Under the pieces are notes generated by a model, which had not been told where the DNA came from, made no database searches, and worked only from the letters and a program-made list of their open reading frames with translations. From Chloroflexota bacterium (lineage in GTDB: Bacteria; Chloroflexota; Dormibacteria; CF-121), in contig VBIS01000230.1 of assembly GCA_005880605.1 (NCBI GenBank), positions 1 through 6,636 on the forward strand: 6,636 nt of DNA, written 5' to 3'. Positions 1-6,267 of the stretch are shown piece by piece (positions within the stretch are counted from its first letter, which is position 1; every line of letters starts with the position of its first letter). The position numbers and the translations under genes were made by a program.

Positions 1-1
1 T

Positions 2-628
2 TCGGATTACGGGACGAGCTTCCCACTCGAGCCGTTCCATGGGACGATCGGCGTGGCCCCCGCTGCCTTCGAGGCGCGTAATGTCCTGGTCCCGGAGGCG
101 TTCGGCGGCAACATGGATACCCCGGAGGCGAAGGCCGGCGCAACCATTTACCTGGGCGTCAACGTAGCCGGCGGCCTGTTTTCCCTGGGTGACGGACACT
201 ACACGATGGGGGAGGGTGAGACCTGCGGGGTGGCGGTCGAAGGTGCCATGAACACGGTGCTGACGGTTGAGGTCGTCAAAGGAGTGTTCGCCGAGTGGCC
301 GCGGCTCGAGAACGACGACTCGATCATGGTCGCGGGTTCCTACCGCCCACTGGAGGATGCGTTCCGAATCGCGCATACCCAGATCGTGCAGTGGATTGCG
401 AAAGATACCGGGCTCTCGATGATGGACACCTATCAGCTGGTCTCCCAGGCGGCACGCTCACGGATCGCCAACGTCTGCGACGCCAACTACACAATCGTCG
501 CGAAGGTGCCGAAGCAGTTCCTGCCAAAGGACATCCCCTGGATGAACGGCGTCCACCAGAAGATGCGGGACCGCGGCAGGGCGGTGATGGCTGGGCGCCC
601 GAAACTTCCTGCTCGGTCAGGCTCCTGA
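2..628 (+). CDS. Acetamidase/formamidase family protein, C-terminal part (5' end outside window)
   Basis: The open frame enters from the left edge and gives 208 visible residues, so the GTG at 53 is an internal valine and not a start. The sequence matches the FmdA/AmdA family, cytoplasmic amidases that hydrolyse formamide or acetamide to ammonia and the acid. Numbering from the first visible residue, conserved stretches are GTIGV (14-18), GNMDT (36-40), then GLFSLGDGH running into GEGETCG (about 58-76), the family's glycine-, acid- and histidine-rich signature. The C-terminal block DTYQLVSQAARSRIAN followed by PKQFLPKDIPW is also typical. Full-length members have roughly 300-400 residues, so about a third to a half is missing on the left. 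The last 12 bp overlap the 3' end of the opposing regulator gene. A broken second copy of its final ~96 codons lies at 3708-3995. The family is secure; the preferred amide cannot be told. Confidence 0.93.
   Translation, partial: SDYGTSFPLEPFHGTIGVAPAAFEARNVLVPEAFGGNMDTPEAKAGATIYLGVNVAGGLFSLGDGHYTMGEGETCGVAVEGAMNTVLTVEVVKGVFAEWPRLENDDSIMVAGSYRPLEDAFRIAHTQIVQWIAKDTGLSMMDTYQLVSQAARSRIANVCDANYTIVAKVPKQFLPKDIPWMNGVHQKMRDRGRAVMAGRPKLPARSGS
304..591 (+). repeat. Direct repeat, left copy (amidase 3' coding segment; right copy 3708-3995)
   Basis: This stretch of the intact amidase aligns over its whole length with 3708-3995 in the same orientation; both are 288 bp because the right copy carries one +1 and one -1 indel. 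By hand count over two ungapped blocks (356-472 against 3760-3876, and the 84 bp starting at the CDANY codons), 27 of 201 bases differ. About 20 of these are silent and only five change an amino acid, all conservatively. The pair encloses the regulator gene at 617-3646. The similarity therefore comes from gene homology and is not that of identical mobile-element ends. Confidence 0.88.
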
Positions 629-3600
629 GCCAGTCGTAGGCACTGACACGCACTGAGCGAGCAGGGCCTCGATTCGCGCCCGCCTGCGAACAAGCACCGG
701 CTCGGCATAGAAGTCATGAGCCCATTCGAGCAATGGACGGGCCTCGGCTGCGCGGCCCTGCGAGAGGAGGAATTCCGCGAGAAGCTCGCGGATGAAGGCG
801 CTGCGTTCACGGTAGGCGGTGGCATCGATAATCTCCAGAGCTTGTTTGAATAGGCCCTCGGCTTCGACCGTGTTACCTTCTCGTCCGGAGACGGCCGCCA
901 GGGCGGCCAAGGCGAGACCGGATGCGTGAACGTCCTCCTTAACGGCACCGCCCCGCGCCGCCTCCGCGTGGTGCCGCGCTGCCGTCAAATCGCCAAGCTT
1001 CAGGCAGGTCAGGGCCAACATGTATTCCAACTCTGGAGCGATGAAGGCCATTTCAGACGGGTTGGGGACTGAGAGACCCTGCTCGTACGCGGCGCGGGCC
1101 TCGCGGTACGCACCGCTTTCGTACCGGGCTTCACCAAGCGCCTCATAGGCCCGAGCGATTGGGCGCGGGGCTCCACTCTCCCTTGCGAGGGCCGTGGCTT
1201 CCAAAGCAATGGCCACCGCCCGCCCAGGATCGGCGAAGTTAATGACGCGGGCCGCGACTGTCCTGCCCAGCGCGGCGTAATACTTGGAGCTTGTCGCTTG
1301 GGCGTTGGCGTAGGCCTCCTCCGCATACTTCAGGCCCTGGCCAAGCTTGCCCGGCACATCAACAGTGCAATCGGCTAATCTGCCCAGCAGGTCCGCGAGC
1401 GTCGCTCGGTCGCCGTGCTCTCGGACGTAGGGATAGGCGTCCTCGAGGAGGCGGGCCATTTCGTCCAGGTTGCCAGCAAACTCGGCAATTCTTGTCCGGT
1501 CAACACGAGCGCGTGCGATGAGCCGTGAGTTGCCTGTCTCCTCGGCAAGGGACACCGCCTCCTCGACGAGAGCGGCACCATGCTGGATGTCGTCATCGCC
1601 GAGACGCGCGCCTCGCCAGATCAAGAGCTCGTAAAGGACTTCGGGCGAGCCAGCGAGACGGCATGCTCGAATCGCCTCATCCAGCAGCGTCCGGGTGCCA
1701 ACCGCTTGCTCGGCCATGGAAGTGGCAAGTGCTAAGAGGGCCTTGGCTTCGGCAGCTTCTGCTAGGGAGACCTCCGCATCGGCGAGGGCATTCACGCAAC
1801 GACGAAACAGAATCAGGGCGGCGCCGATGTCTCCGAGCGCGTACGCTCGCCGGCCGGCCCCAAGCAGATGCCCGAATGCCCGGTGGGCCAGCTCAGGCGT
1901 CTTCGTCCTGTGAAGCTCTCGGCTCAAGAGATAAGCCTGCTCGCTGTGAAAGGCAACGATGTCGCCGTAGGCCTGCGCATCACGATTGATCTGCTCCAGC
2001 CAGCGGCCGAGTCGATCGTGCAGGGTGAGGCGGTTCTCCTTCGAGAGTCCTGCGTAAGCGGCGTCATGGACCAGAATGTGCTTGAACTGATAACTGCGTC
2101 CCTCGATCAAGCCGGGGGAATGCAGATCGACAATCAAATCTCGCCGCAGAGCCTGGTTGAGATCCGCCTCGAGGTCATTTGGGGTTGCGATGGCGGTGAG
2201 GGCGTCGCTGGAGAAGACCTCTCCAATAACCGCCGCCTGCTGCAGCAATCGACGGACCTCCTCGGGCAAGCGGTCGAGGCGCGCCGCGATCAGCGCCTGG
2301 ACCGTCGGCGGTGGCGGGCTGACCGCGGGCGATGCCGCTCGCCAGTGACCGTCTTCTGAACGGATCTGCCCCGTTTCAAGCAGCATCTTCACGAATTCCT
2401 CGATAAACAGTGGATTTCCGGCGGCCTGGCCGCCGATAACGGCGTGAATGCTTTCGGAAAGGAAATCCGTCTGCAGCAGTCCGGCCATCATCCGGCGCGT
2501 TTCCTCTGGGCTGAGAGGCTCGAGGTTGATGGCGGCGGCGTTAGGGGCAGGGCGGCCCCACTCCGGTCTCAGATCGAGGAGTTCTGGGCGAGCGAGGCAT
2601 ACCAGGAAAATCGGCGCCTGAGTCGAGTCGGAGAGGTAACCGATCAAATCGAGCAGCGTTGGTTCAGCCCAGTGAATATCCTCGAAGACCAAAGTCAGGG
2701 CCTTGTCACCGGCGCGCAGCTCGAAGTACCTGCGGACGGCCCACCGCAGGTCCTGGCCGGCGGCTTGCGACTGTAGAGCGGGAGCGCCGTCGTCGGCCGC
2801 TCCTCCAATCAGTACGGCAAGTCGCTCAAGAATAGGCTCCATCGATTCCGAGGATCCCTCGAGGCTGGCTTCGAGTCTTGTTCGAATCTTTTGGCTGATC
2901 GCGCGACTATCGTCCCGCGGATTCGTGGCGGTATCGGCGCGCAGCATTTCCTGCAACGGCCAGAACGTAATGCCCTTCCCGTAAGGGAGGCAGCGCCCCC
3001 GTAAGACCGTTGAGCCGTTTGTGGCCGAGATGAACTCTGACGCCAGACGGGACTTTCCCGCGCCGCCACCGCCGAAGACGGTGATGCTATACGCCCGCTT
3101 GTTCTCCCGGACGCTCTGGTAGGCGTCACGAAGGTCGCTCATCGCTCGCACCCGCCCGATCAAGGGGGCTCGGAAGCCGGCAAGGTCGCCTTCGGCGTGG
3201 GGGAGATCGGCCAGGAGGCCCTCCACCGGAAAGGCGTCGACCGTCCCAATGCCGCGTGCGACGATGGATCGCATCGTCCCGCACCGCACTGAGCGTTCGG
3301 TCAGCCTGTGGGTGAGCGGACCTATGAGAATCTCGCCAGGTTCCGCCGCTTGTTGGAGGCGGGCGGCAAGATTCACCGTGTCCCCCATGACCCGCCCGGT
3401 GACGAAGGCGCCGCCTTCGCCGGCTCCGGTGTCGTCGTGGACCATCGGTACGCCAAAGACGGCCATGACGGCGTCGCCCATCAACTTCTCGACGGTTGCC
3501 CCGTGGGTCTGCAACACCTGCTGGAGCTCACCGAATGCTTGCTTGAGTGCCGACCAGACCACTTCGGGATCATGCTGGTGGCCGAGGGCAGCGGATCCCA

Positions 3601-3646
3601 CGACATCGGCGAAGAGCACCGTCACCAGCTTTCGCTCCTCGTTCAT
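617..3646 (-). CDS. Cyclase-homology / AAA ATPase / TPR regulatory protein with shortened cyclase domain
   Basis: A 1009-residue signalling protein of the large 'adenylate/guanylate cyclase domain-containing' family, presumably cytoplasmic. Residues 5-145 form a class III cyclase homology domain: metal-binding Asp14 (LFADVVGS) and Asp58 (VEKLMGDAVMAVFG, with Lys54), then VNLAAR with Asn92 and Arg96. Between VPMVHDD (66-72) and GGAFVTGRVMGDTVN (78-92) the usual ~45-55 residues, including the RIGxNTGEV strand, are absent. An AAA/NB-ARC-like ATPase follows: Walker A GGGGAGKS (192-199), Walker B LTLVFED (317-323) then IHWAEP, and GNPLFIEEFVKML (410-422). A linker with QFKHILVHDAAY (520-531) is typical of these proteins. 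From about 585 to 1000 are TPR-like helical pairs, for example near 589-621 and 949-980. The ligand and partners are unknown. The start ATG at 3646 has no Shine-Dalgarno but sits 6 nt after a -10-like hexamer. There is no visible DNA-binding domain. It overlaps the amidase 3' end by 12 bp. Confidence 0.92.
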   Translation of the reverse strand: MNEERKLVTVLFADVVGSAALGHQHDPEVVWSALKQAFGELQQVLQTHGATVEKLMGDAVMAVFGVPMVHDDTGAGEGGAFVTGRVMGDTVNLAARLQQAAEPGEILIGPLTHRLTERSVRCGTMRSIVARGIGTVDAFPVEGLLADLPHAEGDLAGFRAPLIGRVRAMSDLRDAYQSVRENKRAYSITVFGGGGAGKSRLASEFISATNGSTVLRGRCLPYGKGITFWPLQEMLRADTATNPRDDSRAISQKIRTRLEASLEGSSESMEPILERLAVLIGGAADDGAPALQSQAAGQDLRWAVRRYFELRAGDKALTLVFEDIHWAEPTLLDLIGYLSDSTQAPIFLVCLARPELLDLRPEWGRPAPNAAAINLEPLSPEETRRMMAGLLQTDFLSESIHAVIGGQAAGNPLFIEEFVKMLLETGQIRSEDGHWRAASPAVSPPPPTVQALIAARLDRLPEEVRRLLQQAAVIGEVFSSDALTAIATPNDLEADLNQALRRDLIVDLHSPGLIEGRSYQFKHILVHDAAYAGLSKENRLTLHDRLGRWLEQINRDAQAYGDIVAFHSEQAYLLSRELHRTKTPELAHRAFGHLLGAGRRAYALGDIGAALILFRRCVNALADAEVSLAEAAEAKALLALATSMAEQAVGTRTLLDEAIRACRLAGSPEVLYELLIWRGARLGDDDIQHGAALVEEAVSLAEETGNSRLIARARVDRTRIAEFAGNLDEMARLLEDAYPYVREHGDRATLADLLGRLADCTVDVPGKLGQGLKYAEEAYANAQATSSKYYAALGRTVAARVINFADPGRAVAIALEATALARESGAPRPIARAYEALGEARYESGAYREARAAYEQGLSVPNPSEMAFIAPELEYMLALTCLKLGDLTAARHHAEAARGGAVKEDVHASGLALAALAAVSGREGNTVEAEGLFKQALEIIDATAYRERSAFIRELLAEFLLSQGRAAEARPLLEWAHDFYAEPVLVRRRARIEALLAQCVSVPTTGSGA

Positions 3647-3652
3647 GCCGAG

Positions 3653-3658
3653 ATTCTA
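3653..3658 (-). promoter_or_regulatory. Putative -10 element (TAGAAT) for a leaderless transcript of the regulator
   Basis: Read on the minus strand, the bases before the regulator's ATG are CCTAGAATCTCGGC. TAGAAT fits TANNNT and ends 6 nt before the ATG, so a transcript would begin at or next to the start codon. No purine-rich ribosome-binding site is present, which agrees with leaderless initiation. I see no convincing -35 box at 16-18 bp upstream. The call is inference from motif and spacing. Confidence 0.5.
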
Positions 3659-3707
3659 GGTCGCCCCTTCGGACGTTACGCTTGGAGCCTTGGGCACGAG
3701 AACGATG

Positions 3708-3995
3708 CTGGAGAACGACGACTCGTTGATGGGTCGCCGGGTCGTACCGGCCGCTCGAGGATGCCTACCGCATCGCCCACACGCAGATCATCCAGTGGCT
3801 AGCGAAGGACACCGGGCTCTCGATCATGGACACCTATCAGCTGGTATCCCAGGCGGCCCGCTCGCGGATCGCCAACTCTGTGACGCGAACTACACGGTCG
3901 TGGCCAAGGTGCCCAAGCAGTTCCTGCCCAAAGACATCCCGTGGATGAACGGCGTCCATCAGTAGATGCGCGCCCGGGCCAAGGCTGTTATGGCG
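3708..3995 (+). pseudogene. Acetamidase/formamidase 3'-end remnant (truncated, frameshifted, nonsense codon)
   Basis: A degraded homologue of the last ~96 codons of the amidase at the left edge. It starts in one frame with LENDDSLM, shifts after a +1 insertion within 3732-3744, continues as DAYRIAHTQIIQWLAKDTG through SRIAN (3760-3876), then returns to the first frame after a 1-nt loss at 3877-3878 (TC where the intact copy has GTC). It goes on as CDANYTVVAKVPKQFLPKD to GVHQ, where the intact copy's AAG lysine codon is TAG (3963-3965). Homology continues past the stop to about 3995. Nothing upstream of 3708 resembles the rest of the amidase; the regulator's start region occupies that place. 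Residue changes against the intact copy are few and conservative (F/Y, V/I, I/L, M/I, I/V), so the copy was under selection until fairly recently. It cannot make a useful product. Confidence 0.9.
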
Positions 3996-4044
3996 ATTTG
4001 GCAGTCACGCGAGTCGAACGGGAGTCCGGCCTGGTAGGTCGCCG

Positions 4045-4550
4045 CTATCCGAATTCGACCGCGACGTAGGCGAGATGTCGCCGACGTTCTCGCCGGCATG
4101 CAAACCGAGGCGGCACCCGAGGTCAAGCGTTACCCCATTGACGTGTGAGATGAACCCCTGGGCGGCCATTCGGGCGGCATTTTGGACCGCGATCGCGGCG
4201 AGGCAGGCGTTCCAGCGCAGAGGCGGCAGGCCGGCCGCAGCTCGATCCTGATTGATGAGGCCTAGTTGACCTGAGCCGACCGCGACACGCGGCAGTGGGA
4301 CAGCACCCGTGCGTGGTGCCGAGGCAGCGGCCCCGGCTATCGGTACGGCCGATGTGACGGTCGGAACGGCCGAGACGGTCGGAGTGCGGGGCGGTCGATG
4401 CGGGAGCTCGCGAACCTGAGTATTAGGCGGAGCGGCCATCGATTGCGCCGTCAGCGGATGTCCGAATGCGGCAGGCCTCCACGCAACAGCTGCCGCAAAA
4501 GCGAGCGCTACGGCGATTCCGGCCATTCTGAACATCAGCAGCCTCATCAT
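4045..4550 (-). pseudogene. Secreted CAP/SCP-domain (YkwD-like) protein, broken by internal deletion
   Basis: Read from the ATG at 4550, the product begins MMRLLMFRMAGIAVALAFAA, a basic start and hydrophobic core typical of a signal peptide. A Pro/Ala/Thr-rich linker reaches residue ~92, then a CAP domain: LGLINQDRAAAGLPPLRW, two cysteines (116 and 146), FISHVNG with His136, and HAGENVG with Glu154. These match extracellular CAP proteins. Directly after GENVG (4080-4082) the frame becomes unrelated. In another frame, 4071-4048 reads AYVAVEFG followed by TAG at 4047-4045, the usual C-terminal end of such proteins. The segment between, with the HRxNI motif and second catalytic-type histidine (about 45-60 residues), is gone and the join is out of frame. 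The first frame stays open to 4005. The frame also extends upstream to a GTG at 4634, but the signal peptide favours 4550 or 4547. TAACAT at 4558-4553 is a possible -10 for a leaderless start; no Shine-Dalgarno is visible. Confidence 0.78.
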
Positions 4551-4715
4551 TGATGTTAACGGCGTGCATGCCGAAGATATACGGGAAAAAGCACATCGCG
4601 CCGTCGCATGGAGGTCCTTGGGGTCGGGTGCCACCCGCCAGCAGGTAGGCTTTAGACCTTAGGAAGTCGGCTTTAGGAAGGGTTATGACGACGATCAGTT
4701 CGAGGTCCAGCCGAT

Positions 4716-4721
4716 AGGAGG
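4716..4721 (+). promoter_or_regulatory. Strong Shine-Dalgarno AGGAGG that fixes a TTG start
   Basis: AGGAGG ends 6 nt before the TTG at 4728, an optimal spacing. No ATG or GTG in this frame sits at a comparable distance, and the DUF1801 homology begins within a few residues of the TTG. This makes TTG the best start for the downstream gene. Confidence 0.8.
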
Positions 4722-4727
4722 GACGGT

Positions 4728-5111
4728 TTGGCGACCCTAGAGGTGGAGCGCTGGTTCGCCGAGAAAAAGCCGCCGACCGAGGCAATCATGCGGGCGGTCC
4801 GCGAAATCATTCTCGGCGCCGACCGCCGGATGACCAAATACATCAAGTACGGCAACCTGGGCTTCGGTTATGACGGCGACTTCGCCACCTTCGTCCAGGC
4901 CAGCGACAAGAAGCAGGCGTCGCTCATGTTCAATCGCGGTGCGCGGATTCCGGGGAAGTTCCCGCACTTAGAAGGCTCGCATCCGAGCGCCCGGTTCATG
5001 CGCTTTGCCACTCCAGCCGAGGCGAAGGCTCGCGCCGGGGAACTCGGCAAGATCGTGGCCGCCTGGGGCTCGCTGACGCCGGCGGACCGAGGGCCGGCAA
5101 AGAAGCGATGA
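4728..5111 (+). CDS. DUF1801 domain-containing protein (TTG start)
   Basis: A 127-residue soluble protein with no signal peptide or membrane segment. It matches the DUF1801 (YdhG-like) fold, whose biochemical role is not established. Visible family features are VERWFAE (6-12), a helix with AIMRAVREIILGA (19-31), MTKYIKYGNLGFGY (35-48) where relatives have a T-IKWG-P-F pattern, the strand ASLMFNRGARIPG (64-76), and ARFMRFATPAEA (88-99) leading into a final helix ending at AAW (111-113). A short basic tail, PAKKR, closes it. Length is usual for the family. The TTG start is supported by AGGAGG 6 nt upstream. The stop overlaps the next gene's start as ATGA, so the two are probably co-transcribed and translationally coupled. 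No metabolic link between them is known to me. Confidence 0.86.
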   Translation: MATLEVERWFAEKKPPTEAIMRAVREIILGADRRMTKYIKYGNLGFGYDGDFATFVQASDKKQASLMFNRGARIPGKFPHLEGSHPSARFMRFATPAEAKARAGELGKIVAAWGSLTPADRGPAKKR

Positions 5112-6265
5112 CTGCACGGCCGATCACCGAAATCGGCGCCGCGGTCGTCGGCACTGGGTTGATCGGCGTGATTCACGTCGAGGCGTTGCGGCGGTTAGGG
5201 GTGCAAGTGCGCGGGGTTGTGGGCTCGAGCCATAGCCGAGCCGTTGAACGCGCCAAGGCGCTCGCCCTGCCGCCCGCGTACGAGAGCTTCGAGGCGATGC
5301 TGGCCGATCCGCGGGTCGACGTCGTCCACATCACGTCGCCGAATCACCTGCACTATCCGCAGGCCAAGGCGGCCCTGGTGGCCGGTAAGCATGTGATCTG
5401 CGAGAAGCCGCTCACCATGAACTCAAACGAATCGGCCGAGCTGGTCCGGCTGGCGGAGGCGAGCGGGCTGATCAACGCGGTCAACTTCAACCTGCGCTTC
5501 TATCCGATCTGCCGGCACCTGCACCAGTTCGTCCGGGAGGGCGGAGTTGGTGAGGTCCGGCTGGTGTCAGGCCACTACCTCCAGGATTGGCTGCTGCTCG
5601 ACACCGATTGGAACTGGAGGCTCGACCCGGAGCTGGGTGGCAATCTGCGTGCGGTCGTAGACATCGGATCGCATTGGATGGACCTGACGAGCCATGTGAC
5701 GGAACAGCAAATTGTTTCGGTGATGGCCGACTTGAAGACCTTCATTCCCGTGCGGCAGCAGCCGACCGGACCGGTGGAGACGTTCGGCAAGGCTGCGGGT
5801 CCCACCACTGTCCGAACGATTACGACCGAGGATTGCGCCACCATCCTCCTCCGCTTTGAAGGCGGGGCGATCGGCAACCTAACGATCTCTCAGATCAGCG
5901 CTGGACGCAGAAACGAGCTCGAGTTCGAAATCGATGGCTCCAACGCCGCCGCGGCGTGGAACTCCGAACATCCAGACGAGCTCTGGATCGGTCATCGCGG
6001 ACGGCCAAACGAGATCCTCCCGCGCGATCCGAGCCTGCTCAACGCAGAGGGGCGTGCCACCGCCGGCTTACCGGGCGGACACAACGAAGGCTTTGCGGAT
6101 ACCTTCAAGGCGCTGTATCGGTCGGTCTATCGAGCCGTGGCGGGCGATGCGCCTGGCGAGCCCGACTATCCGACCTTCGCCGATGGACACGAGTCCATGC
6201 TGGTCTGCGAGGCGGTTGCTCGCAGCGCCGGCCAGGGTGCGTGGCAGCCGGTGGACCGCACGTAG
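5108..6265 (+). CDS. Gfo/Idh/MocA family NAD(P)-dependent oxidoreductase
   Basis: A 385-residue cytoplasmic dehydrogenase of the glucose-fructose oxidoreductase / inositol dehydrogenase / MocA family, which oxidises or reduces sugars, inositols and related polyols with NAD(P). The N-terminal Rossmann fold shows VVGTGLIGVIHVEAL (13-27), the dinucleotide-binding GxGxxG variant, then DVVHITSPNHLHY (71-83) and HVICEKPL (95-102), where Lys100 of EKP is the family's catalytic/cofactor lysine. NFNLRFYP (126-133) leads into the C-terminal substrate domain, with DIGSHWMDL (185-193): Asp185 and His189 are in the usual active-site positions. Length is normal. The ATG overlaps the DUF1801 stop (ATGA) and has only a weak AAAGAAG ahead of it, so coupling to the upstream gene is likely. 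The stop is 2 bp from the opposing transporter's stop. The exact substrate cannot be read from sequence. Confidence 0.94.
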   Translation: MTARPITEIGAAVVGTGLIGVIHVEALRRLGVQVRGVVGSSHSRAVERAKALALPPAYESFEAMLADPRVDVVHITSPNHLHYPQAKAALVAGKHVICEKPLTMNSNESAELVRLAEASGLINAVNFNLRFYPICRHLHQFVREGGVGEVRLVSGHYLQDWLLLDTDWNWRLDPELGGNLRAVVDIGSHWMDLTSHVTEQQIVSVMADLKTFIPVRQQPTGPVETFGKAAGPTTVRTITTEDCATILLRFEGGAIGNLTISQISAGRRNELEFEIDGSNAAAAWNSEHPDELWIGHRGRPNEILPRDPSLLNAEGRATAGLPGGHNEGFADTFKALYRSVYRAVAGDAPGEPDYPTFADGHESMLVCEAVARSAGQGAWQPVDRT

Positions 6266-6267
6266 GC

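Noticed and set aside
1525..2776. Several long plus-strand open frames opposite the regulator (for example 1525-1989, 1868-2359, 2444-2776).
   Set aside because: They lie antisense to a continuous domain-rich protein, have Arg/Pro/Ser-rich compositions typical of shadow frames in GC-rich DNA, and show no recognisable domain.
617..3707. The regulator region as an insertion sequence or other transposon.
   Set aside because: No transposase, terminal inverted repeats or short target-site duplication is visible; the flanking similarity is diverged amidase coding sequence.
3690..3965. A 91-codon plus-strand open frame that could be taken as a small gene.
   Set aside because: Its two ends match the amidase, but its middle is the amidase sequence read out of frame; it results from a +1 and a -1 indel in a pseudogene.
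4005..4044. Extension of the CAP open frame past the junction as a genuine new C-terminus.
   Set aside because: The residues after GENVG are unrelated to CAP proteins, while the family's C-terminal AYVAVEFG followed by a stop is visible in another frame, so the tail is read-through.
4551..4634. N-terminal extension of the CAP protein to a GTG at 4634.
   Set aside because: It would bury the signal peptide behind 28 residues; ATG at 4550 or 4547 places the basic and hydrophobic segments at the N-terminus.
4659..4680. Two copies of TTAGGAAG, 14 bp apart, upstream of the DUF1801 gene as a possible operator.
   Set aside because: Only two short copies, no symmetry and no clear promoter beside them; chance is a sufficient explanation.
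4551..4727. An RNA gene or riboswitch in the 177-bp gap between the CAP and DUF1801 genes.
   Set aside because: I see no tRNA-like fold, riboswitch core or terminator stem; only the Shine-Dalgarno and weak promoter-like hexamers.
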